64,000 nucleotides of DNA from NCBI RefSeq assembly GCF_900107755.1, contig NZ_FNQR01000007.1, positions 141,579-205,578 on the forward strand, read 5' to 3'. The stretch is from Thalassobacillus cyri (GTDB lineage: Bacteria; Bacillota; Bacilli; Bacillales; Halobacillaceae). This document shows positions 45,036 to 54,707 of this stretch, in pieces. Below the pieces are notes generated by a model that saw nothing but the letters and a program-made list of their open reading frames with translations, had not been told where the DNA came from and did not search any database. Both the position numbers and the translations under genes were made by a program. Position 1 is the first letter of the stretch. Every line of letters starts with the position of its first letter.

Positions 45036-46487
45036 TTAAAGGATTGGTGATAATAATCTGGCGATGGATTCCTTGAAACGTATCCACTTCGATCGGTGTT
45101 TATAAAGTTGAATTGTCAGCTGGGTTGAATCGATGACATCATCCAGGAAACTATCCTCCAGTTCTTTCGCTAAATCCGGGTGATAAAGGAACGCATTCAC
45201 TTCGAAATTTAACCTGAAACTCCGAACATCAATGTTAGCAGTTCCGACAGAGGCAATCTTTCCATCTACCACAATCGTTTTAGCGTGTAAAAAGCCTTTC
45301 TGATAAATATAAATCTTTGCCCCGGCCTCTAATAAATCTCCGACATTCGAATAGGTCGCCCAATATACAAAGGGATGATCAGGCATCCGCGGAATCATCA
45401 CCCTGACATCCACACCAGACAGGGATGCAATTCGCACAGCATCTAAGAGACTGTCATCCGGAATAAAGTATGGTGTCTGGATATAGACGGAATCTTTTGC
45501 TGAGAGAATCATTTTAATATAGCCATGCTTTATTTGTTCCCATTCCGAATCTGGACCGCTGGAAACGATCTGCATAGCGACATCTCCCTTAGGCTCAGCC
45601 TGGTAATACCGGTCTTCATAACTGATATCCTGCCTGGAGGCATGATTCCAATCAAGAATGAAACGGGTCTGCATGTTATGCACGGCGCCGCCTTCTACTC
45701 TTAAGTGGGTATCCCGCCAATAACCGAACCTTTTGTTGAAGCCAAGGTATTCGTCTCCGATATTAAACCCGCCGATATATCCGATTTTGCCATCAATGAT
45801 TGCAAGTTTTCGGTGGTTTCTGTAGTTGATTTTCATATTCAACTTAGGTATCAATGCAGGGAAGAAAGCCTCTACTTCAACGCCGGCCTTTTCTAGTCTT
45901 CTGACGAATTTTCTGCTTAATGTCCTTGAGCCCATGTCATCAAATAACACACGAACTTTAACACCTTGTTTGACTTTTTTGATGAGAACTTCAGATAATC
46001 GCTGCCCAAGCTGGTCATCCCGTATGATGTAATAAAGCAGGTGGACATGTTCCTTCGCATTTTCAATATCCTCAATCAAAGCATGAAATTTTTCTTGCCC
46101 GTCAGTAAATATTTCAACCTGGTTATCTTTCGTTAATAGAGCGTCGTTATTTTTTAAGTGTAAGTAAAATAAGTCTTCGAAAGTTTCAAGTTCCGTATGA
46201 TCCAATTTCAATGTATCTTGTTCAATCGAGCGAAGCTGATCCTGAACTGCGGCTAACAGCCCAAGCCTGTTCTTTTTATCCCATGTGAATATCTCTTTTT
46301 TACTCAGCCTTCTTCCAAAAATTAAATATAGTAAAAACCCCCCGACAGGAATGAATAATAACACCATCAACCAGGCCCAGGTGGCGCTGGCATCCCGCCG
46401 TTCTAAGAAGATGATGGCAAATGCCAGTAAAACGTTGATGACAATCGTTACACTGAATAGATAAGGGGCCATTGCAAAGTCCAGCAT
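45036..46487 (-). CDS. cls: Cardiolipin synthase
   Basis: A 483-residue membrane phospholipase-D-family enzyme that joins two phosphatidylglycerols into cardiolipin. Two N-terminal helices (about 8-27 and 35-57) are followed by two HKD motifs: HRKLAIIDGKIGYIGG near 222 and HAKTIVVDGKIASVGTANIDVRSF near 402. Full length for the family. Cardiolipin often rises with salt in halotolerant bacilli, so the gene fits the ecology. The 3' end abuts composite repeat 3 and no separate terminator is visible. Confidence 0.95.
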   Translation of the reverse strand: MLDFAMAPYLFSVTIVINVLLAFAIIFLERRDASATWAWLMVLLFIPVGGFLLYLIFGRRLSKKEIFTWDKKNRLGLLAAVQDQLRSIEQDTLKLDHTELETFEDLFYLHLKNNDALLTKDNQVEIFTDGQEKFHALIEDIENAKEHVHLLYYIIRDDQLGQRLSEVLIKKVKQGVKVRVLFDDMGSRTLSRKFVRRLEKAGVEVEAFFPALIPKLNMKINYRNHRKLAIIDGKIGYIGGFNIGDEYLGFNKRFGYWRDTHLRVEGGAVHNMQTRFILDWNHASRQDISYEDRYYQAEPKGDVAMQIVSSGPDSEWEQIKHGYIKMILSAKDSVYIQTPYFIPDDSLLDAVRIASLSGVDVRVMIPRMPDHPFVYWATYSNVGDLLEAGAKIYIYQKGFLHAKTIVVDGKIASVGTANIDVRSFRLNFEVNAFLYHPDLAKELEDSFLDDVIDSTQLTIQLYKHRSKWIRFKESIARLLSPIL

Positions 46488-46561
46488 CTACCTCACCCTT
46501 CCTCGACTAAAAAATAGCGCTGACTAAAATATAGCATATATATCTTCATTCAAAAAAATCG

Positions 46562-46598
46562 AAGGAAGAGATACGCCATGCTTTCATATCTCTTCCTT
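46562..46598 (-). terminator. Intrinsic terminator after niaR
   Basis: AAGGAAGAGATA pairs with TATCTCTTCCTT; minus-strand continuation is CGATTTTTTTG. Confidence 0.85.
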
Positions 46599-46625
46599 AT
46601 CTTATTCGTTGTGGTTGCATTTGCC

Positions 46626-47168
46626 TCATGATTTTAATAAGATGCCTTCTTTTTTCAATGCTTCTACCGCTTCATCCAAAGCTTCTTCGCTTTCAGCTGC
46701 TACCGTATGCATATGAATGCCATCGGTCAACTCTGACAGGAACGATGCTTTCGTCTCTCTGATATTATCTAAGAATTTCTGTACGTCCCTGCGATTCCAA
46801 ACCAAAACGGAAGCGGTCAAGTCACCATAGACCGGGTGTTCCACCGTTACATCTTTAATGAACACCCCATGATCAACCAGAATAGTCAATTCTTTTTCCG
46901 TTTGGTCAGGCGTATGCTTTACAGCGATTGTGCGTTCAACTGGAGGTGTATCTATACGGTCCATCATGTAGATATATCCCTGGCTTGTCGCTACAATTGG
47001 TTCATTCTTAGCTTTCAATAATGAAACATCTCCAACAATCACTTGTCGTGACACTTCCATCTCCGCAGCGAGTTCGCTTCCCGTAATCGGTTTTTCACTG
47101 TTTTTAAGCAGTACCAGAATATCCTCACGCCGCTCGGAAGCTTTCGGTTTTTTTTGATCTTTCACCAT
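46626..47168 (-). CDS. niaR: Niacin-responsive transcription repressor NiaR (YrxA type)
   Basis: A 180-residue repressor with an N-terminal HTH_11 domain (RREDILVLLKNSEKPITGSELAAEMEVSRQVIVGDVSLLKA, about 13-53) and a 3H domain with its conserved histidines: VDHGVFIKDVTVEHPVYGDLTASV and ELTDGIHMHTV. It represses NAD synthesis and niacin uptake genes when niacin is bound. Here it stands apart from any nad gene, unlike B. subtilis, so its targets must lie outside the window. GGAAAGGAAGAGAGC precedes the ATG. Confidence 0.9.
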   Translation of the reverse strand: MVKDQKKPKASERREDILVLLKNSEKPITGSELAAEMEVSRQVIVGDVSLLKAKNEPIVATSQGYIYMMDRIDTPPVERTIAVKHTPDQTEKELTILVDHGVFIKDVTVEHPVYGDLTASVLVWNRRDVQKFLDNIRETKASFLSELTDGIHMHTVAAESEEALDEAVEALKKEGILLKS

Positions 47169-47260
47169 GCTCTCTCTTCCTTTCCTGTCCGGTTATCTTA
47201 TACTTATTTTATCATAAACATGCATTGGTACAGGAATAGCAACAACGCTTATTCATAAGT

Positions 47261-48091
47261 CTAAGCTTTGGCTGCCCGGTGGATATGCAAGGTTAAATAA
47301 CCGATTTCCGAGGATGGGAAATGGATGTCACATTTCTCTGACAGATACGTAGTCATATCTACGGCACACTGGTAAGCTTTTTCGTATTTTTCCTGGATCA
47401 TCACTAACATGTTCTTGTCCACCATGTTAAATTCTGATTGCTCTGTCGTCCTTTGTATCGCACGATTCAAATGGGTCACTAAATGCTGATAGGCAACATT
47501 ATCTTTGGATAAAACCTTCTTATAATATTTCTCTATCCTCCAAATAAGATCACGAATGATAACTACTTGTTTTACGGATTCACCGGTGCCCTCATGCATC
47601 CATCTTCCACTATGAATGAAAATGGCGATATGCCCGGCCTCTCCTTCCGGCAGTTCACGATCAAGCCTCTCTTTAATCGTGCGTATTGCCCATAACCCAA
47701 CTTGAAATTCTTTGGCATATAATATACTTATTTCTTCTATTAAGCCATTTTGAATCGTTACATGTTTAGGTGGATCGCTTAATAAAAAGGATAGGTGATC
47801 CGCTAGTTCTAAATGAACAGAATCACTCAACTTTGTCTGTAAAAAATCTTCTGCATGCGTAATGATATCTTCTGTCAGGCGAATGATCTTTTGCGGTACC
47901 ATATGAAGAAACTCCTCATACTGTTCGGTATCATCATTCATATCAATTACCTTGTCAATTTCATTATCATAGATCGGGTCTCCATTTCTTTTATTTGCAG
48001 CGATCCCTGCTCCTATTACAAATTTTTTTTGATCTTTAAATGAAGTAATGACGATATCCTCATTAAGCACTCGTTCAATCCTCACAGTCAT
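47261..48091 (-). CDS. BglG/LicT-family PRD transcription antiterminator
   Basis: A 276-residue regulator. An N-terminal RNA-binding domain (CAT, about 1-55; core VIGAGIAANKRNGDPI, which departs from the usual GxGIxFxKKxGD) is followed by two PRD domains. Regulatory histidines are visible at 99 (ADHLSFLL), 160 (IFIHSG), 207 (VTHLNRAIQR) and 269 (LTLHIHR). It should bind a RAT hairpin in a leader mRNA to prevent termination, with PTS-dependent phosphorylation controlling activity. It follows the EIIA gene by 17 bases. The probable target is the leader of this same operon. Confidence 0.88.
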   Translation of the reverse strand: MTVRIERVLNEDIVITSFKDQKKFVIGAGIAANKRNGDPIYDNEIDKVIDMNDDTEQYEEFLHMVPQKIIRLTEDIITHAEDFLQTKLSDSVHLELADHLSFLLSDPPKHVTIQNGLIEEISILYAKEFQVGLWAIRTIKERLDRELPEGEAGHIAIFIHSGRWMHEGTGESVKQVVIIRDLIWRIEKYYKKVLSKDNVAYQHLVTHLNRAIQRTTEQSEFNMVDKNMLVMIQEKYEKAYQCAVDMTTYLSEKCDIHFPSSEIGYLTLHIHRAAKA

Positions 48092-48108
48092 CTCCCTCTC
48101 ACGATAGC

Positions 48109-48603
48109 CTACTTGATTTGTATGGTCATAATTAGTGTGTCCCCACGAACAGCTTCCTCTATGGTGTGGCGGTCCATCTGGTCAGCGACTTCATTGTAAT
48201 TAGTAATGATTACAGGAGTTATCGTACTCTTTGCTCTTTCCTTCACAAGGTCCATGTCAAACGTTATTAACTTGTCCCCGGTTTTCACTTTATCTCCTGC
48301 CTTCACGTACCCTTCAAAGCCTTCCCCTTCCATACTGACGGTTTCTAAGCCGATATGAACCAGGACTTCGACCCCGGTTTTCGTCTTTATTCCAACAGCA
48401 TGATTGGTATGAAAAATTTGGACGATTTCTCCATCCACAGGACTTACCACTGTTCCATCGGTCGGCTCAATCGCCACACCTTCGCCCATCATCCTTTCGG
48501 CGAATACCGGATCAGGAACTTCACTTAGGTCGACGACCTTTCCATCGACAGGGGCAATAACTTTCACTTCACTACTGCCTTTTTTAAAAAGGTTTTTAAA
48601 CAT
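48109..48603 (-). CDS. PTS glucose-type EIIA protein
   Basis: A 164-residue soluble EIIA. APVDGKVVDLSEVPDPVFAERMMGEGVAIEP and NHAVGIKTKTGVEVLVHIGLETVSMEGEGF carry His68 and the phosphorylated His83. It accepts phosphate from HPr and passes it to a EIIB partner. No EIIB or EIIC gene is next to it, so the partner is elsewhere or the protein mainly regulates the PRD antiterminator downstream. ATG 48603 (MFKNLFKK) has AAAGG at proper distance; the ATG three codons earlier overlaps the ribosome binding site. Confidence 0.9.
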   Translation of the reverse strand: MFKNLFKKGSSEVKVIAPVDGKVVDLSEVPDPVFAERMMGEGVAIEPTDGTVVSPVDGEIVQIFHTNHAVGIKTKTGVEVLVHIGLETVSMEGEGFEGYVKAGDKVKTGDKLITFDMDLVKERAKSTITPVIITNYNEVADQMDRHTIEEAVRGDTLIMTIQIK

Positions 48604-48695
48604 CAATTTCATCCTTTCTAATTATCAATATGAAAATCAATAAAAAAACCATGGACTGAGTGTAAAATCCGCTCATAAACTTCTTAAATATATAT

Positions 48696-48723
48696 CTTTT
48701 ATTACCCTATAAAAGTAACAATC
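48696..48723 (-). promoter_or_regulatory. Putative RAT antiterminator hairpin before the EIIA-PRD operon
   Basis: Minus-strand GATTGTTACTTTTATAGGG followed by TAATAAAAG resembles the ribonucleic antiterminator of LicT/GlcT-type systems (GGATTGTTACT...AGGCAAAA), and TTGTTAC can pair with GTAATAA. A T7 tract (48641-48648 region) lies between it and the EIIA start, but the terminator stem is weak. Confidence 0.35.
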
Positions 48724-48742
48724 ATTCCCCTCAATCAAAATC

Positions 48743-48770
48743 AAAATATATTATTATTAATATTTTTCAA
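48743..48770 (-). promoter_or_regulatory. Possible promoter of the EIIA-PRD operon
   Basis: Minus-strand TTGAAA, 16 bases, TATTTT. It would give a leader of about 130 bases that includes the RAT-like hairpin. Confidence 0.45.
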
Positions 48771-48797
48771 TTTTTGTAAAGTAATTGTAAAAAAGGA

Positions 48798-48826
48798 TTG
48801 ACGTTCCATATTTATTTGGATATGAT
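48798..48826 (+). promoter_or_regulatory. Sigma-A promoter of appDFABC
   Basis: TTGACG, a 17-base spacer and TATGAT, 48 bases before the appD ATG. Confidence 0.82.
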
Positions 48827-48874
48827 GTTACACAAATAGTAATAATTTACTGAAAATTTAAACAGGGGTGTATT

Positions 48875-49903
48875 ATGAATAACTTTACAGATCTTCAGTC
48901 CCAACCGCCTTTGCTGGAAGTAAACAACCTGGAGACCGCCTTTGAAATTGACGGAGAATGGCATAATGCCGTAGATAATGTCAGTTTCCAGGTGAAACCC
49001 AAGCAGGTAATTGGTGTGGTAGGCGAGTCTGGCTGTGGAAAAAGCGTGATGTCCTTATCCATCATGAAACTTTTGCCTAAAGGAATCGGAAAGATTCGCA
49101 ATGGAGATATAAAATTCAATGGAATAAACCTGGAAAAATTAAATGACAAAGAAATGAATAAAGTACGCGGTAAAGACATCGCAATGATCTTCCAGGAGCC
49201 AATGACTTCTCTGAACCCAGTATTCACCATCGGTTTTCAGTTATCAGAATCCTTACATAATCATTTTAATATATCGAAAAAGGATGCTCGTAAAAAGGTT
49301 ATCCATCTACTTGATAAAGTTGGAATTTCCCGCCCTGAAAAGGTTGTGGATGAATACCCTCACCAACTATCCGGGGGAATGCGTCAGCGTGTCATGATCG
49401 CAATGGCGATTGCCTGCGAACCAAAATTGCTGATAGCTGACGAGCCTACCACTGCTTTGGATGTTACCGTCCAGGCGCAAATCCTCGAATTACTACAGGA
49501 ACTTCAAACAACAAATGATATGTCAATCATCCTAATCACACACGACCTCGGTGTCGTAGCCGAAAGCTGTCATGAAGTTATCGTCATGTATGCAGGAGAA
49601 GTAGTAGAGCAGACGGATGTGGTCACCTTATTTGAAAGCCCGAAGCATCCTTATACGCAACTTCTGATGCAATCTATTCCACGTATGGATCAGGAGGAAG
49701 AAGTGCTGGCTTCAATCGAAGGTATCGTCCCTTCCCTGAAAAATATGCCGAGACAGGGATGCAAGTTCGTAGATCGCTGTCCAAAAGCGATGGATGAGTG
49801 CCGAAGCATCACCCCCCAATTAAGAGAAAGCAGCCCCGGTCATGGCGTGAAGTGCCTCCTTTATGAGACAAGCTGGGAGCAGGAAGGGATGAAAGCCAAA
49901 TGA
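48875..49903 (+). CDS. appD: Oligopeptide ABC transporter ATP-binding protein (AppD/OppD)
   Basis: A 342-residue ATPase of a peptide importer. Walker A GESGCGKS at 50-57, [16 protein letters not shown] signature and [16 protein letters not shown]alker B. The C-terminal oligopeptide segment contains the conserved cysteines [14 protein letters not shown]. Its stop overlaps the appF start by four bases. Gene order D-F-A-B-C equals B. subtilis app, which imports oligopeptides. Confidence 0.93.
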   Translation: MNNFTDLQSQPPLLEVNNLETAFEIDGEWHNAVDNVSFQVKPKQVIGVVGESGCGKSVMSLSIMKLLPKGIGKIRNGDIKFNGINLEKLNDKEMNKVRGKDIAMIFQEPMTSLNPVFTIGFQLSESLHNHFNISKKDARKKVIHLLDKVGISRPEKVVDEYPHQLSGGMRQRVMIAMAIACEPKLLIADEPTTALDVTVQAQILELLQELQTTNDMSIILITHDLGVVAESCHEVIVMYAGEVVEQTDVVTLFESPKHPYTQLLMQSIPRMDQEEEVLASIEGIVPSLKNMPRQGCKFVDRCPKAMDECRSITPQLRESSPGHGVKCLLYETSWEQEGMKAK

Positions 49904-50925
49904 GTAACGTTGTAGATATTCAGCATAAGGAGCAGTCACCTCCCCTCCCTACCAACCATGAAACATTATTAGAAGTTAAAGACTTAAAAACCTATTATCC
50001 CGTGAAAGGCGGCTTTTTCCGACGAACAGTCGGACATGTCAAGGCTGTTGATGGAGTTAGTTTCACATTAAAAAAAGGGGAAACACTCGGACTTGTGGGA
50101 GAGTCCGGCTGCGGTAAATCTACCGCTGGCCGTACCATTTTAAAGCTGTTGAAACCTACCGGTGGCAGTATTGTGTTTAATGGTGAAGATATTACGAAAA
50201 TCCGTGGTGGCCGGCTAAGAGAACGCAGAAAAGATTTCCAAATGGTCTTCCAGGATCCCTATGCATCTCTAAACCCAATGCAGATGGTCGGCGATATCGT
50301 ATCAGAGCCAATCAAAAACTATTATCCCAGAAAAAAGGCGAAAGAAATCAAACAGGAAGTTATGGAATTACTGAACCGGGTCGGATTACCTGATGATGCT
50401 TACTATAAGTATGCACATGAATTTTCCGGTGGTCAGCGTCAGCGGATCGGCATCGCCCGGGCACTTGCCCTTAAGCCGAAACTGATCATAGCGGACGAGC
50501 CAGTGTCCGCACTTGATGTATCCGTACAATCACAAGTGTTGAATTTGCTGAATGAACTTCAAGACGACTTCAACTTGACCTACCTCTTTATTGCCCATGA
50601 CCTCAGTGTCGTCAAACATATGAGTGACAAAATCGGCATCATGTACCTCGGTCATATCGTAGAAATCGCAGACAAGAAATCCATTTATGAAGAACCGCTT
50701 CACCCATACACGCAAGCATTGATCTCTGCTGTTCCTGAACCAAATCCTAAAAAGAAAAAGGAACGAATCGTGCTCGAAGGAGACGTACCAAGTCCTGAAA
50801 ATCCTCCATCTGGGTGTCCTTTCCATACAAGGTGCCCGGTGGCTGTGGATAAATGTTCCACCATCAAGCCAGAATTGAAGGAGGTGAAACCAGGACGCCA
50901 GGTCGCGTGCATTCTGGTTGATTGA
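49900..50925 (+). CDS. appF: Oligopeptide ABC transporter ATP-binding protein (AppF/OppF)
   Basis: A 341-residue second ATPase. An N-terminal extension leads to YYPVKGGFFRRTVGHVKAVDGVSF, typical of OppF, then Walker [10 protein letters not shown] (67-75), FSGGQRQRIGIARALAL and IADEPVSALDVSVQSQ. The C-terminal block CPFHTRCPVAVDKC is conserved. Pairs with AppD to drive AppB/AppC. Confidence 0.94.
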   Translation: MSNVVDIQHKEQSPPLPTNHETLLEVKDLKTYYPVKGGFFRRTVGHVKAVDGVSFTLKKGETLGLVGESGCGKSTAGRTILKLLKPTGGSIVFNGEDITKIRGGRLRERRKDFQMVFQDPYASLNPMQMVGDIVSEPIKNYYPRKKAKEIKQEVMELLNRVGLPDDAYYKYAHEFSGGQRQRIGIARALALKPKLIIADEPVSALDVSVQSQVLNLLNELQDDFNLTYLFIAHDLSVVKHMSDKIGIMYLGHIVEIADKKSIYEEPLHPYTQALISAVPEPNPKKKKERIVLEGDVPSPENPPSGCPFHTRCPVAVDKCSTIKPELKEVKPGRQVACILVD

Positions 50926-50962
50926 TCTGATTCATTCATTAACTATTACAGGGGGTAACCAC

Positions 50963-52696
50963 ATGCAAAAGAAGAAATCTTTTTATTGGCTGGCAGCCAT
51001 GCTGCTGATCATGTCTTTGTTTATGGCTGCTTGTAGCAATGGCGAGGATGAAGCTGGAGCAGCAGAAGATGACAAAAAAGAAACAGAAGGCAATGAAGGC
51101 GGCGAAAAAGCAGCTCAAGAAGGCGGAACAATCGTCTACGCTCTTGATGCAGCGCCTGAAGGCCTGTTCCACTGGAACTGGTATGGCATCCAAACGGACG
51201 CGGAAGTTCTTGGTCTGTTTGATGACAACCTGATCACTTTTGATGAAGAGTTGAAGCCACAGCCTAATATTGCGAGCTGGGAAACAGAAGATAATAAAGT
51301 CTTCACCTTCAAATTCCAAGAAGGCGTTAAGTGGCACAATGGTGATGAACTGACTGTCCATGATTGGGTATTCTCTTTGGAAACCCTTGCTCATCCAGAT
51401 TACGAAGGTCCTCGCTATACAAATGTCCAAACGGTTGAAGGTGCAGAAGCTTTCCGTAATGGAGAAGCTGATTCCATTTCTGGCCTTGAAGTAATCAATG
51501 ACTATGAAATTAAAATCACATTTGATAAAGCACGCGTTAATAACCTGTTGAACCTTTGGACTTACCCGATGAACCGTAAAGCATTCGAAGGCATCGAAGT
51601 CGCTGACATGGAAGGTTCTGACCCTGTACGACGTACACCAATCGGTACTGGTCCGTTCAAAGTCAACAAAGTGGTATCTGGTGAATCTGTCGAGCTTGTA
51701 GCCAATGAAGATTACTGGCAAGGCAAGCCGAAGCTGGATAAAATCATTATTAAAGTGGTCGACAGTACAGCCGTTACTGGCGCTCTGCAAAACGGAGATA
51801 TCGACGTTGTAAGTGTCCATCCAACGATCGGTAAAGACGTGGAAGCTATGGAAAACGTTGATTTAGTAACCGCTCCTGGCCTTTCTTATTACTATGTAGG
51901 ATTCAAGCTTGGTAAATTTGATAATGAAAAGAAAGAAGTCGTCGAGCAAAAAGAAAAGTATGCGGATAAAAAGCTTCGACAAGCAATGATGCACTCCATC
52001 AACCGTGAAGAATGGATTGAAGCTTTCTTCGGGGGTTATGGCGATGTTGTTAACCGCCCTGTACCTACCGCTCACTGGATTGCAGCTGACAACGATGATT
52101 TGAATACCTATCCGTATGACCCTGAAAAAGCGAAAGAAATTCTGGATGAAGCTGGCTATGTGGATACAAATGATGATGGTTTCCGTGAAGACCCTAATGG
52201 AGATGAGTTTGTTGTCAACTTCTCCCACTATGCAACTGGCAACCCGACATTTGAGTCCCGTGCCAAAGCCCTTACCCAATATTGGGAAGAGGTGGGCTTG
52301 AAATCCACACTTGAGATGATCGAAGTCAACCAGTATTACGACATGGTTGAAAAAGATAACGAAAATATGGAAGCCTTCTTTGGCGGCTGGGGATATGGTG
52401 CCGACCCAGATCCATCCGGTCTTTGGAAATCTGACCAGCTTTGGAACTACCCTCGCTGGGTAAATGAAGAAAGCGATCAGCTTTTGGAAGATGCGCTTGA
52501 CGTGGAAATTGTGGGAACGGACGAAGCAAAGCGTAAAGAACTTTATGTCAAATGGCAGCAAATTGTCAATGAAGAGCTTCCTATGCTATTCATTACCGAG
52601 CTGCAAGAAATTTATGGTATGAACAAACGCGTTGGCGGTTTGACATTAGACGTTTCTGGTTTCAACAGTGCACACGAGTGGTTTGTGACAGAATAA
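50963..52696 (+). CDS. appA: Oligopeptide-binding lipoprotein (AppA/OppA family)
   Basis: A 577-residue extracytoplasmic peptide receptor. Lipoprotein signal MQKKKSFYWLAAMLLIMSLF then MAAC (Cys24), followed by an acidic Glu/Gly/Lys linker. The SBP_bac_5 fold follows, with FTFKFQEGVKWHNGDELTVHDWVFSLE and the late ELQEIYGMNKRVGGL. ATG 50963 is taken after GGGGGTAACC; the frame extends 15 codons upstream over the appF stop without support. It selects which peptides AppBCDF imports. Confidence 0.93.
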   Translation: MQKKKSFYWLAAMLLIMSLFMAACSNGEDEAGAAEDDKKETEGNEGGEKAAQEGGTIVYALDAAPEGLFHWNWYGIQTDAEVLGLFDDNLITFDEELKPQPNIASWETEDNKVFTFKFQEGVKWHNGDELTVHDWVFSLETLAHPDYEGPRYTNVQTVEGAEAFRNGEADSISGLEVINDYEIKITFDKARVNNLLNLWTYPMNRKAFEGIEVADMEGSDPVRRTPIGTGPFKVNKVVSGESVELVANEDYWQGKPKLDKIIIKVVDSTAVTGALQNGDIDVVSVHPTIGKDVEAMENVDLVTAPGLSYYYVGFKLGKFDNEKKEVVEQKEKYADKKLRQAMMHSINREEWIEAFFGGYGDVVNRPVPTAHWIAADNDDLNTYPYDPEKAKEILDEAGYVDTNDDGFREDPNGDEFVVNFSHYATGNPTFESRAKALTQYWEEVGLKSTLEMIEVNQYYDMVEKDNENMEAFFGGWGYGADPDPSGLWKSDQLWNYPRWVNEESDQLLEDALDVEIVGTDEAKRKELYVKWQQIVNEELPMLFITELQEIYGMNKRVGGLTLDVSGFNSAHEWFVTE

Positions 52697-52734
52697 GCCT
52701 CTGGTCAATCTGAAAAAAGATAAGGAGCATACTC

Positions 52735-53700
52735 ATGTTAAAGTATACTTTGCGTAGAATCTTAGGCATGATTCCGATGCTTCTCCTGATATCCATTGTA
52801 GTGTTTTCCCTGGCATTATCTATGCCAGGGGATCCTTTCGGTGGGGAAATTGATCCTAATAATACTGACCCTCAATATATAGAAGAAATGAGAGAAAAAG
52901 CAGGACTTAACGATCCGGTTCATGTACAGTATGGCAGATGGATTTCTAATTTTATGCAGGGAGACTTCGGTGAATCAACACGCTATAAAATGCCGGTGGC
53001 TGAACTTATCGGTGAACGTATGCCGAACACGCTTTTTCTAGGTATCACCTCACTAGTCATTACATATATCCTCGCATTCGTTATGGGCATGTATGCTGGC
53101 CGGAAACCTTACACGACAGCTGATAATTTAATCGGAGGAGTCAATTACCTCGGCTTGGCCGTCCCCTCTTACATTGCGGGTGTCTTTGCCATTTATTTCT
53201 TTTCCTTTAAATTGGGCTGGTTCCCTTTCAGTGGGTCTGTCGATATAACTCTGCAAAATGGGTCCTTTGAGTACTATCTAAGCAGGCTCCACCATGTATT
53301 TTTACCGGCAATCGTATTAGGGGCCCTTGGTACAGCCAGTTATACCCAGTTCTTACGGAATGACATCATTGAGAGCAGCCGGAAGGATTACGTACGGACT
53401 GCCCGTGCAAAGGGTACTCCAGAAACTAAAATTTACAACAAACATATTCTAAGGAACTCGATAATTCCATTAATAACCTTCTTAGGTTTTGACATCGTCA
53501 CTTTGATCAGTGGTGCAATCATTACAGAAGCGATATTCACCTATCCGGGTATCGGCCAGCTTTTTCTGGATTCTATCAACAACCGTGATTACCCCGTAAT
53601 GATGACATTGACCATGATGTTCTCGTTCCTCGTTTTATTTGGGAACATGATCGCTGACCTGTTATATGGAATTGTCGACCCAAGAATTCGTGTAGACTAG
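52735..53700 (+). CDS. appB: Oligopeptide ABC transporter permease (AppB/OppB)
   Basis: A 321-residue permease with six helices and an N-terminal extracytoplasmic domain. MLKYTLRRILGMIPMLLLISIVVFSLALSMPGDP is the OppB opening; the EAA-type loop RTARAKGTPETKIYNKHILRNSIIPLITFLGFD contacts an ATPase. ATAAGGAGC precedes the ATG. Third structural gene, 38 bases after appA and 11 before appC. Confidence 0.94.
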   Translation: MLKYTLRRILGMIPMLLLISIVVFSLALSMPGDPFGGEIDPNNTDPQYIEEMREKAGLNDPVHVQYGRWISNFMQGDFGESTRYKMPVAELIGERMPNTLFLGITSLVITYILAFVMGMYAGRKPYTTADNLIGGVNYLGLAVPSYIAGVFAIYFFSFKLGWFPFSGSVDITLQNGSFEYYLSRLHHVFLPAIVLGALGTASYTQFLRNDIIESSRKDYVRTARAKGTPETKIYNKHILRNSIIPLITFLGFDIVTLISGAIITEAIFTYPGIGQLFLDSINNRDYPVMMTLTMMFSFLVLFGNMIADLLYGIVDPRIRVD

Positions 53701-53711
53701 GAGGGCTGAAC

Positions 53712-54620
53712 ATGGCAGAAGTAATCAATGATACATCCATTACTAAAATCAAAGTCCAAAAGTCATTGTCACCATGGGCAGTCGCAAGAAGAAAATTTCT
53801 CCGGAATAAACTGGCTATGGTAAGTCTATTCTTTTTGATGACCGTCTCTATCCTTTCTTTTCTGGCACCCTACATCACTACTGCCGATATCACAAGAGTA
53901 AATATAGGTTCCATGTCTCTGACACCATCGTCCGAGCATTGGTTCGGAACAGATAAAAGCGGACGTGATGTGTTCACCAGGCTGCTGTACGGTGGGCGAG
54001 TATCTTTGCTTGTCGGCATCTCCTGTACCTTGCTGATCATTACATTCGGAACTTTGATCGGTGCATTGGCAGGATTCTTTGGCGGCATTGTCGATGCCTT
54101 ACTCATGCGATTCACCGATTTCATTTTGAACTTTCCCCTGCTCGTATTCGTCATCGTCCTGAACGCTGTATTTTTCGGAAAGCTCGGCGGTGTTCCGGTG
54201 CTTATCGCAGTAATCAGTGTTCTCGGATGGGGCGGGGTAGCACGTCTTGTACGAAGTAAAATACTATCTGAGAAAGAGAATGAATATATTCTCGCAGCCA
54301 TCTCAATCGGTTCCAGACCTGCTAAGGTAATCATGAAGCACCTGCTTCCAAACGTATTGTCTACCATCATAGTACAGGCAACCCTTACCTTTGCAGCGAT
54401 GATTGTAGTCGAATCAGGTTTGAGCTACCTTGGGTTCGGTGTACCTGCGGAGACACCAAGCTGGGGCAATATGCTGGCTGCATCACGAGAACCCGATGTG
54501 CTGCAAAATATGCCTTGGATTTGGATTCCACCAGCTTTGACTTTGGTCATTACCATTTTATCCATTAACTTTATCGGAGAAGGTATCAAAGATGCCTTGA
54601 ATCCAAAATCACTTCGTTAA
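53712..54620 (+). CDS. appC: Oligopeptide ABC transporter permease (AppC/OppC)
   Basis: A 302-residue permease with six helices. The N-terminal LSPWAVARRKFLRNKLAMVSLFFLM and HWFGTDKSGRDVFTRLLYGGRVSLLVG are OppC signatures. Coupling loop AAISIGSRPAKVIMKHLLPNVLSTIIV. Last gene of the operon, with a strong terminator close downstream. Confidence 0.95.
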   Translation: MAEVINDTSITKIKVQKSLSPWAVARRKFLRNKLAMVSLFFLMTVSILSFLAPYITTADITRVNIGSMSLTPSSEHWFGTDKSGRDVFTRLLYGGRVSLLVGISCTLLIITFGTLIGALAGFFGGIVDALLMRFTDFILNFPLLVFVIVLNAVFFGKLGGVPVLIAVISVLGWGGVARLVRSKILSEKENEYILAAISIGSRPAKVIMKHLLPNVLSTIIVQATLTFAAMIVVESGLSYLGFGVPAETPSWGNMLAASREPDVLQNMPWIWIPPALTLVITILSINFIGEGIKDALNPKSLR

Positions 54621-54626
54621 TAGAAA

Positions 54627-54656
54627 AAGCAGGAACCGATTGGTTCCTGCTTTTTT
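54627..54656 (+). terminator. Intrinsic terminator of the app operon
   Basis: AAGCAGGAACC pairs with GGTTCCTGCTT, followed by TTTTTATGG. Confidence 0.9.
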
Positions 54657-54707
54657 ATGGCCGGTGTAGAGAAATATCACTCACTTTCCAAGGACGGATG
54701 TTGTTTT

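Noticed and set aside
50939..52561. Long antisense ORFs opposite appA
   Set aside because: They shadow a well-supported gene, lack ribosome binding sites and have an atypical cysteine/phenylalanine-rich composition.
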